5,922 nt of DNA from an uncultured Acidimicrobiales bacterium (GTDB lineage: Bacteria; Actinomycetota; Acidimicrobiia; Acidimicrobiales; UBA10347): the NCBI GenBank assembly GCA_937942965.1, contig CALDGN010000266.1, forward strand, positions 1-5,922, written 5' to 3'. The position numbers and the translations under genes were made by a program. A model generated the notes under the pieces. That model saw only the letters and a program-made list of their open reading frames with translations, had not been told where the DNA came from and made no database searches. Below, one piece after another: positions 1 through 5,922 of the stretch (position 1 is the first letter of the stretch; each line of letters opens with the position of its first letter).

Positions 1-766
1 AGCCCATGATCATCGGGAAGCAATTGATGCTGAGGATGTCACCCGACTCGATGAGTTTGTTCGTCACCGGATTGTGGGCGCCGTCGGTGTTGAGGCCCGA
101 CTGGAACCAGGTCCAGGTGTCCATCAGCTCGACGAAGTCGAAGCGGCTTGCGATCGCTCGCACCATCGCCTGCGTCGACGCAAGTGCGACTTCGTGTTCG
201 GGCACGCCCGCGCCGATCGCGTCACGACAGGCTTCGCCGCCGAGGTCGGCGATCGAGGTGCAGATCTTGATGTGGTCGATCTCTTCTTGGCTCTTGATGG
301 TTCGCATCCACATCGTGTCGATGCCAACGTCGACGAACTCGACACCCGGCATCTCGGCCTCGAGCTGGGCCTTGAGTGCGAGGTTCACGTGATCGAACTC
401 GATGCCGATCCGCTTGGCTCCCCCAGTTACCTGGCGAACCGCGTGGAAGAAGTTGTCCTTGCGCCAGTCCGTGTAGGTGAGGTTGGTGCCGTGCGTGCGA
501 CGCCACGGCTGGCCACCATCGATCGCAGCCGTGATCGACACGGCATCGTTCTGTCGAACGACGAATCCGTAGTTGCGACCGAACGCGCAGTAGATGAACC
601 CGCTGAAGTAGCCGATGTTGTGGATCGAGGTGAACAGGCACGCATCGATCTCATGCTCGGACATGTGGTCACGCAGCATGCGCTGGCGTCGATCCATCTC
701 CGCGTCGGTGAAGGCCCCTTGGACCTTGTCGCCGTTGTGCCATTCGACTGTGCGTGCCATTTCCAT
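1..766 (-). CDS. Creatinase (creatine amidinohydrolase, EC 3.5.3.3), 5' part only
   Basis: Hydrolyses creatine to sarcosine and urea in the cytoplasm. It belongs to the M24 'pita-bread' family but, like known creatinases, needs no metal. The 255 visible residues align with my memory of Pseudomonas putida creatinase almost without gaps: an M-x-M start, NGDKV (11-15), SIHNIGYFSGF (47-57), IDGGQPWRRT (82-91), YTDW (98-101), VELMDTWTWFQSG (212-224) and NTDGAHNPVT (226-235). His231 in GAHNPV corresponds to the catalytic His232. Phe62 and Arg64 match the substrate-contacting pair. The catalytic glutamates and the second carboxylate-binding arginine lie beyond the left edge; full members are about 400 residues. 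The start at 766 was chosen because it reproduces the family N-terminus. An in-frame ATG at 790 would add eight residues with no family counterpart, and an ATG at 760 is also possible. No clear Shine-Dalgarno is seen. It is divergent from the kinase gene. Other M24 peptidase-like roles are unlikely given this identity. Confidence 0.93.
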   Translation of the reverse strand, partial: MEMARTVEWHNGDKVQGAFTDAEMDRRQRMLRDHMSEHEIDACLFTSIHNIGYFSGFIYCAFGRNYGFVVRQNDAVSITAAIDGGQPWRRTHGTNLTYTDWRKDNFFHAVRQVTGGAKRIGIEFDHVNLALKAQLEAEMPGVEFVDVGIDTMWMRTIKSQEEIDHIKICTSIADLGGEACRDAIGAGVPEHEVALASTQAMVRAIASRFDFVELMDTWTWFQSGLNTDGAHNPVTNKLIESGDILSINCFPMIMG

Positions 767-892
767 TGGCGCAGAATCTAGACAACCCATCGAGGGGCGT
801 GCACTGCTTGTCCATGACGCTTCGACACGCGACGATTCGACAAGCGCGGCTTCAGCAAGCACGGTGGAGCGACTCTCGTAGACTCTGGAAGC
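767..892. promoter_or_regulatory. Divergent intergenic region, creatinase / kinase, with candidate leaderless promoters
   Basis: This 126-base gap lies between two outward-facing starts. Read towards creatinase, the minus strand shows TAGATT (780-775), then eight bases, then ATG. Read towards the kinase, the plus strand shows TAGACT (879-884), then eight bases, then ATG. Both fit a TAnnnT -10 box placed so that transcription would begin at or next to the start codon, the leaderless arrangement common in actinobacteria. This agrees with the lack of good Shine-Dalgarno sequences at both genes. No convincing -35 hexamer was found for either. Calling these promoters is inference from spacing and consensus. 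Confidence 0.5.
821..865. repeat. Three tandem imperfect 15-base units
   Basis: Units start at 821 (TTCGACACGCGACGA), 836 (TTCGACAAGCGCGGC) and 851 (TTCAGCAAGCACGGT). The first two share TTCGACA exactly. The second and third share TTC-x-x-CAAGC-x-CGG. The array sits in the divergent intergenic region, ending 14 bases before the kinase-side TAGACT box, so an operator or activator site is possible. The period of 15 is not a whole number of helical turns, and the units are degenerate, so chance similarity cannot be excluded. Confidence 0.4.
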
Positions 893-1480
893 ATGGGGTA
901 CGAGAACACCGAAGCAACCGATGCTTCGTCGCGCTCTGCCGCTGAGCCCACTTTGGAATCCGACCCGCAGCACACCGATCCCAAGAACATCGTGCTGACC
1001 GGCTTTATGGGAACGGGCAAGTCGACCGTCGGCAAGATCTTGGCCGATCGACTCGGGCTCAAGCATCTCGACACCGATCAGCTGATCGAGCGACGCCATG
1101 GCCCGATCCCGAGGATCTTCGAACAGCTCGGTGAGACCGGCTTCCGAGAAATCGAACGGTCTATTGCCGAAGAACTCGCCTGCGACGAGGGCTACGTCAT
1201 CTCGACGGGTGGTCGCCTGATGATCGATCCCGGCAACGCCGATCTGCTGTCCGCAGGTAACCGGGTCTTCTGCCTCGTGGCCGACGTCGACATCATCTTC
1301 GAACGAGTCATGCGTCGGCGCGGCAGTCGTCCAATCTTGAATGTCGACGACCCTCGTGCGCGCATCGAAGAACTCCTCGCGGAACGAGCCGCTGGCTATG
1401 CCCGATTCGAAGCGGTGCCCACCGACGAGAACCCGGCGTCTCGTGTTGTCGACGACATCCTCCGCCGGTTGGGCCAGTGA
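893..1480 (+). CDS. Shikimate kinase family protein (AroK-like), variant substrate site
   Basis: A 195-residue P-loop kinase of the shikimate kinase fold, which transfers ATP phosphate to a small hydroxylated substrate (shikimate 3-OH in classical members, EC 2.7.1.71). Visible motifs: Walker A GFMGTGKST (37-45), DTD (60-62, the shikimate-binding Asp region), FREIE with Arg85 (84-88, equivalent to Arg58 of the Mycobacterium tuberculosis enzyme), STGGR (104-108), lid arginine in SRPIL (145-149) and a C-terminal helix ending ILRRLGQ. Residues 1-30 are an acidic, probably disordered extension before the core. The start at 893 is the only good ATG upstream of the P-loop and lies eight bases after a TAGACT box; GGAA at 887-890 is too close to be a strong ribosome binding site. 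Two oddities: the usual GGG loop reads GGR, and the position of M. tuberculosis Arg136 is Ala170. It is not next to aroB or aroC. The family call is firm; shikimate as the substrate is only likely. Confidence 0.85.
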   Translation: MGYENTEATDASSRSAAEPTLESDPQHTDPKNIVLTGFMGTGKSTVGKILADRLGLKHLDTDQLIERRHGPIPRIFEQLGETGFREIERSIAEELACDEGYVISTGGRLMIDPGNADLLSAGNRVFCLVADVDIIFERVMRRRGSRPILNVDDPRARIEELLAERAAGYARFEAVPTDENPASRVVDDILRRLGQ

Positions 1481-1938
1481 GCAAACCCAGCATCCGTCAA
1501 ACGATCTTGGTGCGTTCGGTGCAGCGCCTGCTCTCCGCTGACGAACAGGTTTCACGCGTCGTCGTGATGTTCACCCGCCATCGCTGGTTCGTGCCCTACT
1601 CGGTGCTTGCTGGTTTCGCGCTCTTCGTAGTTGCCAGCGCGAGCGGCATCACCTCGATCACCAACCGGCTCGTGCTCGCTGCGTGCGGCCTGGCGATTGC
1701 CGGCATGGCAACCACGAACTACTGGGTGCTCGCCGAAACGAACAACGGCCTCGCCTTGTGTCGGTCAAGCCGGGTTCGCCAGTACGCAAAGTCACTCGTA
1801 CGCCGCCTGCCCGCAGACACCGATCTGACCATGGTCGGCAGCACCGTGATCACCAGCGATTGGCGCATCGACGGCGTGATGTACACCCTCACCAAACGGT
1901 GGGAAGCACCAATGCGGCAGCTGTCCACTGGCAGCTAA
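1477..1938 (+). CDS. Small membrane protein, two transmembrane helices, possible PH-like tail; function unknown
   Basis: A 153-residue protein I do not recognise by name. The N-terminal ~36 residues are basic and probably cytoplasmic. Two hydrophobic segments follow at about 38-58 and 65-86, separated by a short polar turn, so both ends should face the cytoplasm. The last ~65 residues (NNGLALCRSSRV onward) alternate short beta-like stretches and basic positions, ending with a VMYTLTKRWE strand. This resembles the layout of small actinobacterial membrane proteins with a bacterial PH-like domain, but that is only a resemblance. The start is GTG at 1477, overlapping the kinase stop by four bases (GTGA), which suggests translational coupling in a two-gene operon; no independent ribosome binding site is evident. 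The gene ends convergently nine bases from the regulator's stop. Confidence 0.75.
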   Translation: MSKPSIRQTILVRSVQRLLSADEQVSRVVVMFTRHRWFVPYSVLAGFALFVVASASGITSITNRLVLAACGLAIAGMATTNYWVLAETNNGLALCRSSRVRQYAKSLVRRLPADTDLTMVGSTVITSDWRIDGVMYTLTKRWEAPMRQLSTGS

Positions 1939-1947
1939 GGGCTGCGT

Positions 1948-4791
1948 TCAGGCGATGGTGTCGAGCACGGCCCAGAGCTCGCGGTAGAGATCTGACTGCT
2001 CAGTCACCGCGCCCGCGGCCATCAACGAGTCGATCTCTCGCTCGTCATGTGACGCCCGGGCAAGCGTGAGGATGGTCTCGACCTGTTGGGTCGAGAAACC
2101 CGATCGGGTTGCCGTGTCACAGGCGCCGACTGCCTTGAGCGCTAAGGCGTGGTGGCCGTGGTGTTGCGCGACTCTGGCCAGAGCGAGGCCGAGACGGTCG
2201 AAGTCACCGTGGAGATTCGGGCCGGCTCGACGAATAGCCGCCACCTGCTCCTCCGGCGCAAGCTCAGCCCGGATCGCGGCCTCGGTGTACATCGTGAGCA
2301 AGCCACTCGACATGATCGACTGTTGACCCAACTCGTCGAGGTCGTCGAGCGCTTGGCGGGCGAGCAAGGCTCCCTCGTCCGGCTGATCGGTGCGCAATCC
2401 TGCGAGACACGCCATGGACCCGGCGGCGACAGCGAGCCGCTGCATTCCCGCTCGGCGGGCCGCTTGCATCGCATCTTCGATCAGCGCGAAGTCTCGCGGC
2501 ACGTCGTCGCCGTAGACGCGGGCAAAGCCGGCTGCGATCAGCAGGCGAGCCCGCTCGGCGACATCGTCGCTCTCGTTGGCTCGACGCTCAATTGCATCGA
2601 GCGTCGCAGTGTCGACCCCGCAGCCAAGTGCGGTGGCGATGAGCAACACCGGGATCAGCGCCGAGCCAGCGGTGTCGGGACCGACGGCAGTCGCCAATTC
2701 CTCGGCAAGTGCACGCCGCGAGTCCGAGGCGCCACTCGTCGAGCGACGCAACAGTTCCATCGCCTGAATGCGGAGCAGCTCGGGGTGGCCGGCGAGCTCA
2801 CGGCGATCGACCAAGGGCTGCGCCAACGCAGCAAGAGCGTTCGCGGCATACGCCAGATCATCAAGGTCCGCGATCAGCTCGAGTCCGCGCTCGGCTTCGC
2901 CGCGTTCGATGAGTCGGCTCGCCGCGAGCCGAAGGTTCGGTGCCGCGGCGACGAGCGCTTCGATGCTGGGGGCTTCTGATGCGCCGAACGCTGCTGCTGT
3001 CTGATCCCGCACGAGCTCAGCGCACCATGCGATCTGCCGCTCCTCGGCCGCCGCGACCTCGTCGCGCTCGCGGAGACGGTCGACGCCGTATTGGCGAAGG
3101 GTCTCGAGCATGCGGTAGCGGCTGCCCAGCGAGGACCGCTGCGTGGTGAGCAGCGACATGTCGATGAGTTCGCTGACCAGATCGAACGAGTCCGACGCAA
3201 GGTCGTCAGCGACCGCGTCGACAGCCGAGAGTGGGAACTCGCCAGCGAACACCGCCAGGCGATTGAAGAACGTTTGCGCATCGGGGCTGAGCGCGTCGTA
3301 GGACCACTCGACTGCGGCAAGCAACGACTCGTGGCGACCGACACTTCGGCCGCGTTGTCCACCCTTGAGGAGATCGAACCGGCGATGGAGCTGCGCTCGC
3401 AAGTCAGCCGGCGCGAGCACTCGGCTGCTCGCCGCCGCCAACTCGACCGCGAGAGGAATGCCGTCGAGGTGTTGACAGATCTCTTCGATGATCGGACGGT
3501 CAGAGGCCGCGACCTCGACGCCGACAGCACGGGATCGTGTCTCGTACAACTCGACGGCGGCACTGACGTCGAGCGGCGCGATCGCCACCGTTTGCTCGCC
3601 GATAACACGCAGCGGCGAACGACTCGTTGCCATGATCCGCAGTCGAGTTGCCGACGCCAGGATCTTGTCGACAACTGCGTGCACCGGGTCAAGCAGATGC
3701 TCACAGTTGTCGAGCACCAGAAGCATCGTTCGACCTGCGAGCTGTTCCGCGAGGTCACCGGCACCCGCAACCCGCAGACCAAGGACATCGGCGATCGAGC
3801 GCAATATGTCGGTCTCGTTCTCGCAGTCGATCAGCTCGACTAGCCACACGCCATCGGAGTGCAGGCCGGCTTGGCCGCCCGCGACCTTGAGCGCAAGCCG
3901 CGTCTTGCCGACACCTCCGGGGCCGAGCAGGGTCACAAGCTGGGCTTGTGTGAGCGCATGACCGATCTCGGCGACCACGTCGCTTCGGCCAACGAATTCG
4001 TTCGGGACGGCAGGCAGGTTAGACAGCGCCGAACTGTCCTCGATCGGTGCGTCGGGGCGAGCGGGCGCATCGCGGCCGAGGGCAGGTTCGGTCGGGAGGT
4101 CGCCCATCGCGATCGTGTTCTCGAGCTCACGGATCGCGTCGCCTGGATCAACGCCAACCTCTTCGATGAGGTGCGCTCGATACTCCTGATAGACGCGCAG
4201 CGCTTCGACCTGTCGTCCGGAACGAGCAAGCGCTTCCATCATCAGCTCACGAGGCCGATCTCGGAACGGGAACTGATCGATGTGTGGGTGCAAGAGATCG
4301 ATGGCGGCGTCGTGCTCGCTCTGCTCGATCCGGATCGCGATGAGATCCTCGACGACCGCGGCGCGCAGTTCATTGAGGCGAGCGACCTCGGCGATCGCCC
4401 ATGGCTCGTCGGCGAACTCGTCGAGCGCGGGGCCGTCAAACAATTCGAGGGCTTGGGTGAGGTGGCTGCCCGCCTCGTCGATCGGCAGGGCCCGCGCTTC
4501 GGTCACCGCACTCTGGAATCGCCCGGCGTCGGTCTCGGCACTCAGCACATAGCCGGCTGCCGTTGTGGTGAGGACATCGTCGCCGCCGAGCTGCTTACGC
4601 AGCCGAGAGATCGAGGTACGCACTGCACCGGGAGTCAGGTCAAAGAGGTCGCAGAGGGTGTCGCCAGTGACCGGTCGACCCGCGCGCATCGCAAGCAGAG
4701 CCAGCAGACGGCGTTGCGGACCCGAGGGTGGATCAAAACGTGTGCCGTCGGCGTGGTCCGCTCCAATTCGCCCAAGAACCCGAATCAACAT
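1948..4791 (-). CDS. SARP/AfsR-type transcriptional regulator with BTAD and STAND (NB-ARC-like) ATPase domains
   Basis: A 947-residue cytoplasmic DNA-binding regulator. Domains in order: OmpR-type winged helix (about 1-85, with VRTSISRLRKQLG at about 57-69 as recognition region); bacterial transcriptional activation domain, BTAD (about 88-227, ending VGVDPGDAIRELENTI); a Pro/Ala/Asp linker (to ~262); STAND ATPase with Walker A GPGGVGKT (290-297), Walker B LLVLDN (357-362), sensor-like ATSRSPL (388-394) and GIPLAVELAAA (444-454); a second winged-helix-like segment with WSYDALSPDAQ (about 496-506) and RYRMLETLRQYG (about 558-569); then an Ala/Leu-rich helical C-terminus (about 590-947), probably degenerate TPR. 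Length and order fit AfsR-like SARPs, which activate target promoters in an ATP-dependent way. I chose ATG at 4791 because the product then begins MLIRVLG, as family members do; a TTG at 4809 would add six residues. The divergent neighbour is a lipoxygenase, a plausible target. Effector ligand and targets are unknown. Confidence 0.92.
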   Translation of the reverse strand: MLIRVLGRIGADHADGTRFDPPSGPQRRLLALLAMRAGRPVTGDTLCDLFDLTPGAVRTSISRLRKQLGGDDVLTTTAAGYVLSAETDAGRFQSAVTEARALPIDEAGSHLTQALELFDGPALDEFADEPWAIAEVARLNELRAAVVEDLIAIRIEQSEHDAAIDLLHPHIDQFPFRDRPRELMMEALARSGRQVEALRVYQEYRAHLIEEVGVDPGDAIRELENTIAMGDLPTEPALGRDAPARPDAPIEDSSALSNLPAVPNEFVGRSDVVAEIGHALTQAQLVTLLGPGGVGKTRLALKVAGGQAGLHSDGVWLVELIDCENETDILRSIADVLGLRVAGAGDLAEQLAGRTMLLVLDNCEHLLDPVHAVVDKILASATRLRIMATSRSPLRVIGEQTVAIAPLDVSAAVELYETRSRAVGVEVAASDRPIIEEICQHLDGIPLAVELAAASSRVLAPADLRAQLHRRFDLLKGGQRGRSVGRHESLLAAVEWSYDALSPDAQTFFNRLAVFAGEFPLSAVDAVADDLASDSFDLVSELIDMSLLTTQRSSLGSRYRMLETLRQYGVDRLRERDEVAAAEERQIAWCAELVRDQTAAAFGASEAPSIEALVAAAPNLRLAASRLIERGEAERGLELIADLDDLAYAANALAALAQPLVDRRELAGHPELLRIQAMELLRRSTSGASDSRRALAEELATAVGPDTAGSALIPVLLIATALGCGVDTATLDAIERRANESDDVAERARLLIAAGFARVYGDDVPRDFALIEDAMQAARRAGMQRLAVAAGSMACLAGLRTDQPDEGALLARQALDDLDELGQQSIMSSGLLTMYTEAAIRAELAPEEQVAAIRRAGPNLHGDFDRLGLALARVAQHHGHHALALKAVGACDTATRSGFSTQQVETILTLARASHDEREIDSLMAAGAVTEQSDLYRELWAVLDTIA

Positions 4792-4822
4792 TGCACCCGA
4801 CTTTCGCAACGATCGTAGCGAT

Positions 4823-4900
4823 GATGACGCACCAGTGTCCTAAGCAATTGGGCCCTCTCCTGAACCGAGTACTGTTTCCCCGATTGCGGGGATGACACAC
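4823..4900 (+). repeat. Pair of 10-base direct repeats, possible operator half-sites
   Basis: GATGACGCAC at 4823-4832 and GATGACACAC at 4891-4900 differ at one base and are 68 bases apart, start to start, on the same strand. One copy is near the regulator's predicted -10, the other in the lipoxygenase leader. SARP proteins typically bind directly repeated heptamers at about 11-base spacing, which this is not, so a regulator-binding role is speculative. Confidence 0.3.
4877..4892 (+). other. GC hairpin in the lipoxygenase leader
   Basis: TCCCCG (4877-4882) pairs perfectly with CGGGGA (4887-4892) around the four-base loop ATTG. It lies about 25 bases before the lipoxygenase ATG and just downstream of the predicted TACTGT box, so it would be near the 5' end of the transcript. 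It has no following T-run, so it is not an intrinsic terminator; mRNA stability or a protein-binding palindrome are alternatives. Confidence 0.4.
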
Positions 4901-4904
4901 GAGC

Positions 4905-4909
4905 GGGAG
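4905..4909 (+). promoter_or_regulatory. Ribosome binding site of the lipoxygenase gene
   Basis: GGGAG lies eight bases before the ATG at 4918. It is the only clear Shine-Dalgarno sequence in the window and decides the start of the lipoxygenase in favour of 4918 over the in-frame ATG at 4939. Confidence 0.65.
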
Positions 4910-4917
4910 CGCGTGCA

Positions 4918-5922
4918 ATGACACAGACTGAAGCCGAGATGTTCGTGCGGGAACGGGCCAAGGCCGTAAACCGCACTGTCTACGAATGGGATCGCCTGCC
5001 GGGCCTGCCCGCCTTCGTGAAAGGCATGCCCGACGTCGAGAAGATGCAGGGGCTCGAAACCGAGCGCTTCATGTTCGATCTTGGCACCAGCGTCTTCGAA
5101 GCGCTGATGGCCAAGGTCGGGTTCGCGAAGCGGCTCAAGTCCAAAGACTCGCTCGATGCCTATAGCTACCTGCGCCCCTATGGCGCGAAGCCATCGGTCG
5201 CCGAGGTCTGGCAACGCGACAGCGAGTTCGCTCGCCAGCGACTCAACGGAATCAATCCGCTGCAGATCCGACGACTCGACTCCATGCCGTCGCATTTGCG
5301 GGTCACCCAAGAACGCGTCGCCGACGTGCTTCCATCGGGCACGACCCTCGAACAGATGCTGTCCGACGGCCGCCTCTGGCTGTGCGACTGGCCCGGCCTC
5401 GTTGGTGCACCGGTACGTCTCGGCCGATTCCTCTCTGCGCCGTCGGCGCTCTTCTTCACCGATGATCACGGCGAACTCCATCCGCTCGCGATTCAGCTCG
5501 ACCGCGAAGCCACGTATCGGCCCGAGTCGGACACCACGGTGGAACCGATCGTGTTTACGCCCGCTGATGAACGATGGCTGTGGCTGACCGCACGCACGCA
5601 CGTCCAGACCGCCGACGCGGCCTGGCACGAAATGGTCGTCCACCTGTTCCGCACTCACCTGCTCATGGAGACGGTTTGGGTCGCTGCGAACCGCGGGCTG
5701 TCGCCCCAGCACCCGGTCCACCGTCTGCTGACGCCCCACTTCCTGGGCACGATTGCCATCAACTACAAGGCGCGCAACGAACTGATCGTGCCCGGCGGCC
5801 CGATCGACACGTCGATCTCGGTCGGCACCGACGGCGCCTATTGGCTCATCAACCAGGCGCTCGAGACGTTCGAATGGGCCGACCTCGATCCCGAACGCGA
5901 CCTGGCCGACCGCGGCGTCGAC
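4918..5922 (+). CDS. Lipoxygenase (bacterial, no PLAT domain), 5' part only
   Basis: A non-haem iron dioxygenase that inserts O2 into polyunsaturated fatty acids to give hydroperoxides. The 335 visible residues start directly in the catalytic domain; there is no PLAT/C2 domain and no signal peptide, so the enzyme is probably cytoplasmic. Family hallmarks: WQRDSEFARQRLNGINP (98-114, compare the plant W-x-TDEEFA...GVNP segment), TADAAWHEMVVH (231-242), iron ligands His242 and His247 in HLFRTH, Glu251, AANRGLSPQHPVHRLL (256-271), TPHF (272-275) and INYKAR (281-286). Relative to soybean LOX-1, His242/His247 equal His499/His504, and Ala285 falls at the Coffa position (Ala542). Alanine there usually goes with S stereochemistry. 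The remaining ligands (His, Asn/His, C-terminal Ile) lie beyond the right edge, so activity cannot be confirmed. The ATG at 4918 has a good ribosome binding site. It is divergent from the SARP regulator, its possible controller. Confidence 0.92.
   Translation, partial: MTQTEAEMFVRERAKAVNRTVYEWDRLPGLPAFVKGMPDVEKMQGLETERFMFDLGTSVFEALMAKVGFAKRLKSKDSLDAYSYLRPYGAKPSVAEVWQRDSEFARQRLNGINPLQIRRLDSMPSHLRVTQERVADVLPSGTTLEQMLSDGRLWLCDWPGLVGAPVRLGRFLSAPSALFFTDDHGELHPLAIQLDREATYRPESDTTVEPIVFTPADERWLWLTARTHVQTADAAWHEMVVHLFRTHLLMETVWVAANRGLSPQHPVHRLLTPHFLGTIAINYKARNELIVPGGPIDTSISVGTDGAYWLINQALETFEWADLDPERDLADRGVD

Larger units (their letters stand above)
4792..4917. promoter_or_regulatory. Divergent intergenic region, SARP regulator / lipoxygenase
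   Basis: This 126-base gap must hold promoters for both outward-facing genes. On the minus strand, TACGAT (4817-4812) is a good -10 candidate for the regulator and would give a short leader. On the plus strand, TACTGT (4870-4875) with TTGGGC (4848-4853, spacer 16) is a weaker -10/-35 candidate for the lipoxygenase, giving a leader of roughly 35 bases. A GC hairpin (4877-4892) and two near-identical 10-mers (4823-4832 and 4891-4900) also lie here. Promoter assignments are by eye and uncertain. Confidence 0.5.

Noticed and set aside
74..781. Open frame of 235 codons on the plus strand opposite creatinase
   Set aside because: It lies wholly antisense to a gene with residue-level family identity. 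The product is Arg/Val/Asp-rich without recognisable motifs, typical of a high-GC mirror frame.
767..790. ATG at 790 as the creatinase start
   Set aside because: It would add eight residues before the M-x-M start that aligns with known creatinases, and would place the start upstream of the candidate -10 box.
1931..1945. GCAGC-TAAGG-GCTGC hairpin at the convergent gene junction as a terminator
   Set aside because: The stem has only five pairs, overlaps the stop codon, and is not followed by a T-run on either strand, so it does not meet the pattern of an intrinsic terminator.
4792..4809. TTG at 4809 as the regulator start
   Set aside because: The six extra residues do not match the family, whose members begin with a hydrophobic strand right after the start. 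ATG at 4791 gives MLIRVLG, the expected beginning.
3859..4818. Open frame of 319 codons (and others at 2149-2979 and 3091-3843) on the plus strand opposite the regulator
   Set aside because: The regulator on the minus strand has continuous, ordered domains with Walker A, Walker B and BTAD motifs through the same bases. The opposite frames show no family signature.
4840..5739. Open frame of 299 codons on the minus strand opposite the lipoxygenase
   Set aside because: The lipoxygenase frame carries the iron-ligand and substrate-channel motifs and a good ribosome binding site. The antisense frame is low in hydrophobic core pattern and has no motif.

Overview
The window is high-GC bacterial DNA, low 60s % by eye. 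It is densely coding, with GTG/TTG/ATG starts, probable leaderless promoters and a SARP/AfsR-type regulator. Together these point to an actinobacterium. An Acidimicrobiia-like lineage (for example near Ilumatobacter) is my best guess, held at low confidence because no rRNA or taxonomic marker is present.

Layout. (1) Positions 1-766, minus strand: the N-terminal 255 residues of creatinase, cut by the left edge. (2) 767-892: a divergent intergenic region with mirrored TAGAnT boxes eight bases before each start and three imperfect 15-base tandem units. (3) 893-1480, plus strand: a shikimate-kinase-family protein with two altered substrate-site positions. (4) 1477-1938, plus strand: a small two-helix membrane protein whose GTG start overlaps the kinase stop. 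(5) 1948-4791, minus strand: a large SARP-type regulator (winged helix + BTAD + STAND/NB-ARC ATPase + helical C-terminus), convergent with the previous gene and only nine bases from it. (6) 4792-4917: a second divergent intergenic region with a ribosome binding site, a GC hairpin and a pair of near-identical 10-mers. (7) 4918 to the right edge, plus strand: the first 335 residues of a bacterial lipoxygenase, including the first two iron-ligand histidines.

How the genes may work together. The creatinase provides creatine breakdown (creatine to sarcosine and urea). The kinase and the membrane protein look like a two-gene operon. The SARP-ATPase regulator and the lipoxygenase are divergently arranged around one 126-base region, so the regulator may control itself and lipid oxygenation; this is inference from layout only. 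No tRNA, rRNA, CRISPR array, insertion sequence or convincing intrinsic terminator was seen. The long open frames opposite the creatinase, regulator and lipoxygenase are high-GC shadow frames. The least ordinary items are the lipoxygenase/SARP pair and the variant kinase.
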